Source: Welwitschia mirabilis
Taxonomy: Eukaryota; Gnetophyta; Gnetopsida; Welwitschiales
Assembly: GCA_051453625.1 (NCBI GenBank)
Contig: JBOZIK010000001.1
Location: 277,378,528-277,442,527, forward strand
DNA length: 64,000 nucleotides
Reading direction: 5' to 3'
Shown: one piece after another, positions 60,229-64,000 of the stretch
Numbering within the stretch: position 1 is the stretch's first letter
Layout of the letters: each line of letters begins with the position of its first letter
Program-made: the position numbers and the translations under genes
The notes under the pieces: generated by a model
Told to the model about the DNA's origin: nothing
What the model saw: the letters and a program-made list of their open reading frames with translations, nothing else
Database searches by the model: none

Positions 60229-62925
60229 ATCCAATCATTTCTTTCACACACTTATACATCTTAAAATCACAATTACTTTTCATATTTCATATCTTCATTT
60301 TCTTATGCATATGATATTTCATAATAATATTCAATGTTCAGTTGTTTTCATATCAAAATTATACCTAATTATTTGCTTAAAGATTAGAAATTTTTAGAAA
60401 ACAGGATTAATAACTCATATCTAAGTCTAAATTAAATTTTTATGGGTCTTAGATTTTAATTCCTAATCTTTACTAGGATAACGCAAAATGGATCCTAGTA
60501 TTTCTTTTAAACTAAATAAAGAAAACACTCATTTGATTAATGATATTTCTAAAATACATATCCTGAACATTAAGAGTATTTATGATTAAATATAAGAGTC
60601 TAGTTTTTATAGTTTGAGTTTACCAACAATGAATACAGATGATTTATCATGAACACTTCTTTACCATTAGTTCAATCATTTGTTAAGAGTTTCTAAGAGC
60701 TAGTGTCAAATCAACTAGATGAAATTGAAAGCTTATGAATGCAATAATATTATGATTTTAGATCTAGACAATAGTTAAAAAAAGAATAACTCCTCCTTAT
60801 GTAGAAAACATATATTTAAACAAAAAATTTAAAAAGAGGGATTTCATTCCAATAGTAATAACTGTTTGGAATTTTAAGATTCCTTAGATTAAAAAGGAAA
60901 AAAATAATTCCCTAACTTTGAATTGTTAATAAATGTAAAATAAAGAAGTGCAATGAGAAGTATACTTGAATGTGTTCTATCTTTCTCCTTTATGATCTCA
61001 TATTTATTTTACCTTTTGTACTTTAAAATCATTAAGAACTTATGCTTTAGATTCTAACTCACATTCATGACTTAAGTGATAATGAGATGTTAATTCTCTT
61101 ACTCTACATAATAAGATCAATACAAATTCATTTCTTAGCATTGCATGTCATAAATATAAAAGACTTCTAATAGATTAAAGTATGGTTGTAAACCCATTGC
61201 TACATTAGAGTATAAAATTAAGGTTAATGTATAAAATTAAATAATAATTTCCTTCAATTGAGCATCCACTTAGCTTTTATAATGATCGAACATAAAAATA
61301 ATCTTATCATTCACTAAGTTATTTTACATGATACTCCTCATATTGATTCCAAAAATGATATTGATAAGGTATATAAAAATTAAGTAGCACTTCCCTTTTC
61401 AAACTTATACATTAGTATTAGTTTAATCAAGAAATGAAAAAAAACATTTGGAAAAAAGAAATAAAAACAAAAAGAGGCAATGTTTGAAAAAATGAATTAT
61501 TGCATGATTGTCTTTCTATTAATTATTAATAGNNNNNNNNNNNNNNNNNNNNNNNNNNNNNNNNNNNNNNNNNNNNNNNNNNNNNNNNNNNNNNNNNNNN
61601 NNNNNNNNNNNNNNNNNNNNNNNNNNNNNNNNCTATCCAATCATTTCTTTCACATACTTATACATCTTAAAATCACAATTACTTTTCATATTCATATCTT
61701 CATTTTCTTATGCATATGATATTTCATAATAATCTTCAATGTTTAGTTGTTTTCATCTCAAAATTATACTTAATTATTTGCTTAAAGATTAGAAATTTTT
61801 AAAAAAGAGGATTAATAACTCATATCTAAGTCTGAATTAAATTTTTATGGGTCTTAGATGTGAATTCTTAATCTTTACTAGGATAAGGAAAAATGGATCC
61901 TAGTACTTTTAAACTAAATAAAGAAAACACTCATTTGATCAATGATATTTCTAAAAGACATATCTTGAACACTAAGAGTATTTATGATTAAATATAAGAG
62001 TATAGTTTTCATAGTTAGAGTTTACCAACAATGAATACAGATGATTTATCATGACCACTTCTTTACCATTAGTTCAATAATTTGTTAAGAGCTTCTAAGA
62101 GCTAGTGTTAAATCAACTAGATGAAATTGAAAGCTTATGAATGCAATAATATTATGATTTTAGGTCTAGACAATAGCTTAAAAAATAATAACTCCTCCTT
62201 ATGTAGAAAACATAGATTTAAACTAAAAATTTAAAAAGATGGATTTCATTCCAATATAATAACTGTTTGGAATTTTAAGATTTCTTAGATTAAAAAGGAA
62301 AAAATAATTTCCTAACTTTTAATTGTTAATAAATGTAAAATAAATAAGTGCAATGACAAGTATACTTGAAGGTGTTCTATCTTTCTTCTTTATGATCTCA
62401 TATTTATTTTACCTTTTGTACTTTAAAATCATTAAGAACTTGTGCTTTAGATTCTAACTCACATTCATGACTTAAGTAATAATGAGATGTTAATTCTCTT
62501 ACTCTACATAATAAGAGCAATACAAATTCATTTCTTAGCATTGCATGTCATAAATATAAAAGACTTATAATAGATTAAAGTATGGTTGTAAACCTATTAC
62601 TACATTAAAGTATAAAATTAAGGTTAATGTATAAAATTAAACAATAATTTCCTCCAATTGAGCATCCACTTAGCTTTTAAAAAGATCGGACATAAAAATA
62701 ATTTTATCATCAACTAAGTTACTTCATCTTGATTCCAAAAATGATATTAATAAGGTATATAAAAATTAAGTAGCACTTCCCTTTCAAACTTATACATTAG
62801 TATTAGCTTAATCAAGAAATGACAAAACATTTGGAGAAAATAAATAAAAACAAAAAGAGGCAATGTTTGAAAAGATAAATTGTTGCATGATTGTCTTTCT
62901 ATTAATTATTAATATCTTGAAGTCA
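60229..62925. repeat. 1.3-kb duplication around a 100-N gap, probably false
   Basis: 60229-61532 and 61633 to about 62915 are the same non-coding sequence with a few per cent differences and small indels, separated by exactly 100 N. This fits two alleles or overlapping contig ends placed in tandem. No coding content. Confidence 0.75.
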
Positions 62926-64000
62926 TTGATCAGTACTACAATGTGATATATTATCATAAATTTTAAATTTTTATTACATTAAAAAAATATTTCTTTATAT
63001 AAATATATAAAAAGAGAAAAGGGAATAAAAGGATCATTGACTAGTTTTCAATTATTAATTGAATGGTAATCATCATAGAAAAGTATAATGCAACAACCAT
63101 GAGATGAAGTAAAAACTTTATGCTTATTATTGATGAAACCATTGGATACTTTACACTAGGTGATAAAATTTCATATTCCTGAATCTTAAACATTACATGC
63201 TATTAACGCATTGTAGTTGCATATTGTAGACTTATGATAGCTAAATCAATGAATTCATTAATAATCTCTATTAGAAAGTCATCATAGTATAATATCATCA
63301 TAAAGAAATTAAAATATAAAAGGAAAAAATGAGGGCAAAAAGACCTAATTCCATTTTTACTTCCTAGATGTATAAGTTATGCATGCATCACTCCATGTAT
63401 ACATGTGTAACTTATGTAGTAATTAATAGTTAAGTATTAATCATTTTTTCCCTTGTATTTTCATTGTTTTCAACTTAAATTATATACTTACTCTATTGAA
63501 TAAGGGTTATGATATGAATTTTTTCACATAAACTATTTTAGTTAATTTTCATTTGCTAATCAAGGTACTTTGATCCTATTTGCTCCAATTTATAGTGCAA
63601 TGATACATTTTAATTTAAATTTGTAGAATAGTAAAAAAAAAAGAAAAGGAAAGCTAAGCATTGAACTAAAAGATGGTAATACTTAAAGTAATTTCTTTAA
63701 CTTCTTCCCACTTTGATTTTCAAGTTCATCTTGCATTGTCCTATTATATTTTTACTAACATGGATGGCGGTGATGATAACATTATTCTTGTTTAGGCCAA
63801 ATAGCCTACATACAACTATTGAACTAGAGTTAACAATACCACACATGCCTCCACTCCATTTCAGAGTCTCACTCATGCTTCCAACATATGTTCTTTAGTC
63901 CATTAGTTATTATCAGCTGTCTGCAAGAAAATGAAGGAGATTTGAAAAGGTACTTATAATTCTAGAAAGAGCTCATACAATCTTTTTAGAGATAGTAAGG
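62926..64000. other. AT-rich DNA, no gene
   Basis: No gene recognised. The frame at 63713-63898 (+) is short with no domain. Confidence 0.55.

Overview
This window looks like gene-free, strongly AT-rich nuclear DNA of a flowering plant. Evidence: plant-type LTR ends (TGTAACGACC/TGTAATGCCC), a decayed tRNA-iMet-type primer site, relics of plant Ty3/gypsy (Athila-like) Gag and protease, a plant L1-type LINE, plant SIRE-like Ty1/copia Gag and LTR pieces, and GA/GT microsatellites. I found no intact cellular gene, no tRNA or rRNA gene and no organelle insert. Every open frame above about 60 codons is a transposon relic, lies in a repeat or N run, or looks like chance. The species cannot be named from the sequence. 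About 3.1 kb (27 runs) is N.

Layout. 1-6.8 kb: AT-rich, with one unidentified coding-like stretch. 6.8-7.4 kb: minus-strand Athila-like protease relic. 10.4-11.5 and 19.06-20.17 kb: two old copies of an unclassified repeat. 14.6-15.2 kb: plus-strand protease relic. 20.9-23.06 kb: plus-strand L1 LINE relic (ORF1, then the ORF2 endonuclease). It stops just where a plus-strand, apparently non-autonomous LTR element starts (23.07-29.18 kb).

30.3-43.2 kb is a nested stack. An old minus-strand Athila-like gag-pro relic is split by a minus-strand element with very long LTRs (32,836-42,433; LTRs about 3.5 kb each, internal region 2.1 kb without coding capacity), a LARD-like element. Gag homology stops at one border and resumes at the other, which supports the borders independently. 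Each long LTR carries a GC-rich island with a tRNA-like sequence on either side. 47.2-54.5 kb: an LTR fragment related to the 23-kb element, then a minus-strand copia-type LTR, a polypurine tract, a duplicated relic resembling a plant transposon-associated protein, and a copia Gag relic. 54.8-64 kb: AT-rich DNA with another copia-type polypurine tract, a motif cluster and a compound microsatellite.

Assembly caution: most of the seventeen runs of exactly 100 N are flanked by near-identical copies of the same sequence. These look like unmerged overlapping contig ends or alleles, so several apparent tandem duplications (up to 1.3 kb) are probably artefacts.

No genes here work together as a pathway. 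The biology is the layering and decay of mobile elements. Domain identities come from reading translations by eye across stops and frameshifts; no database search was run.
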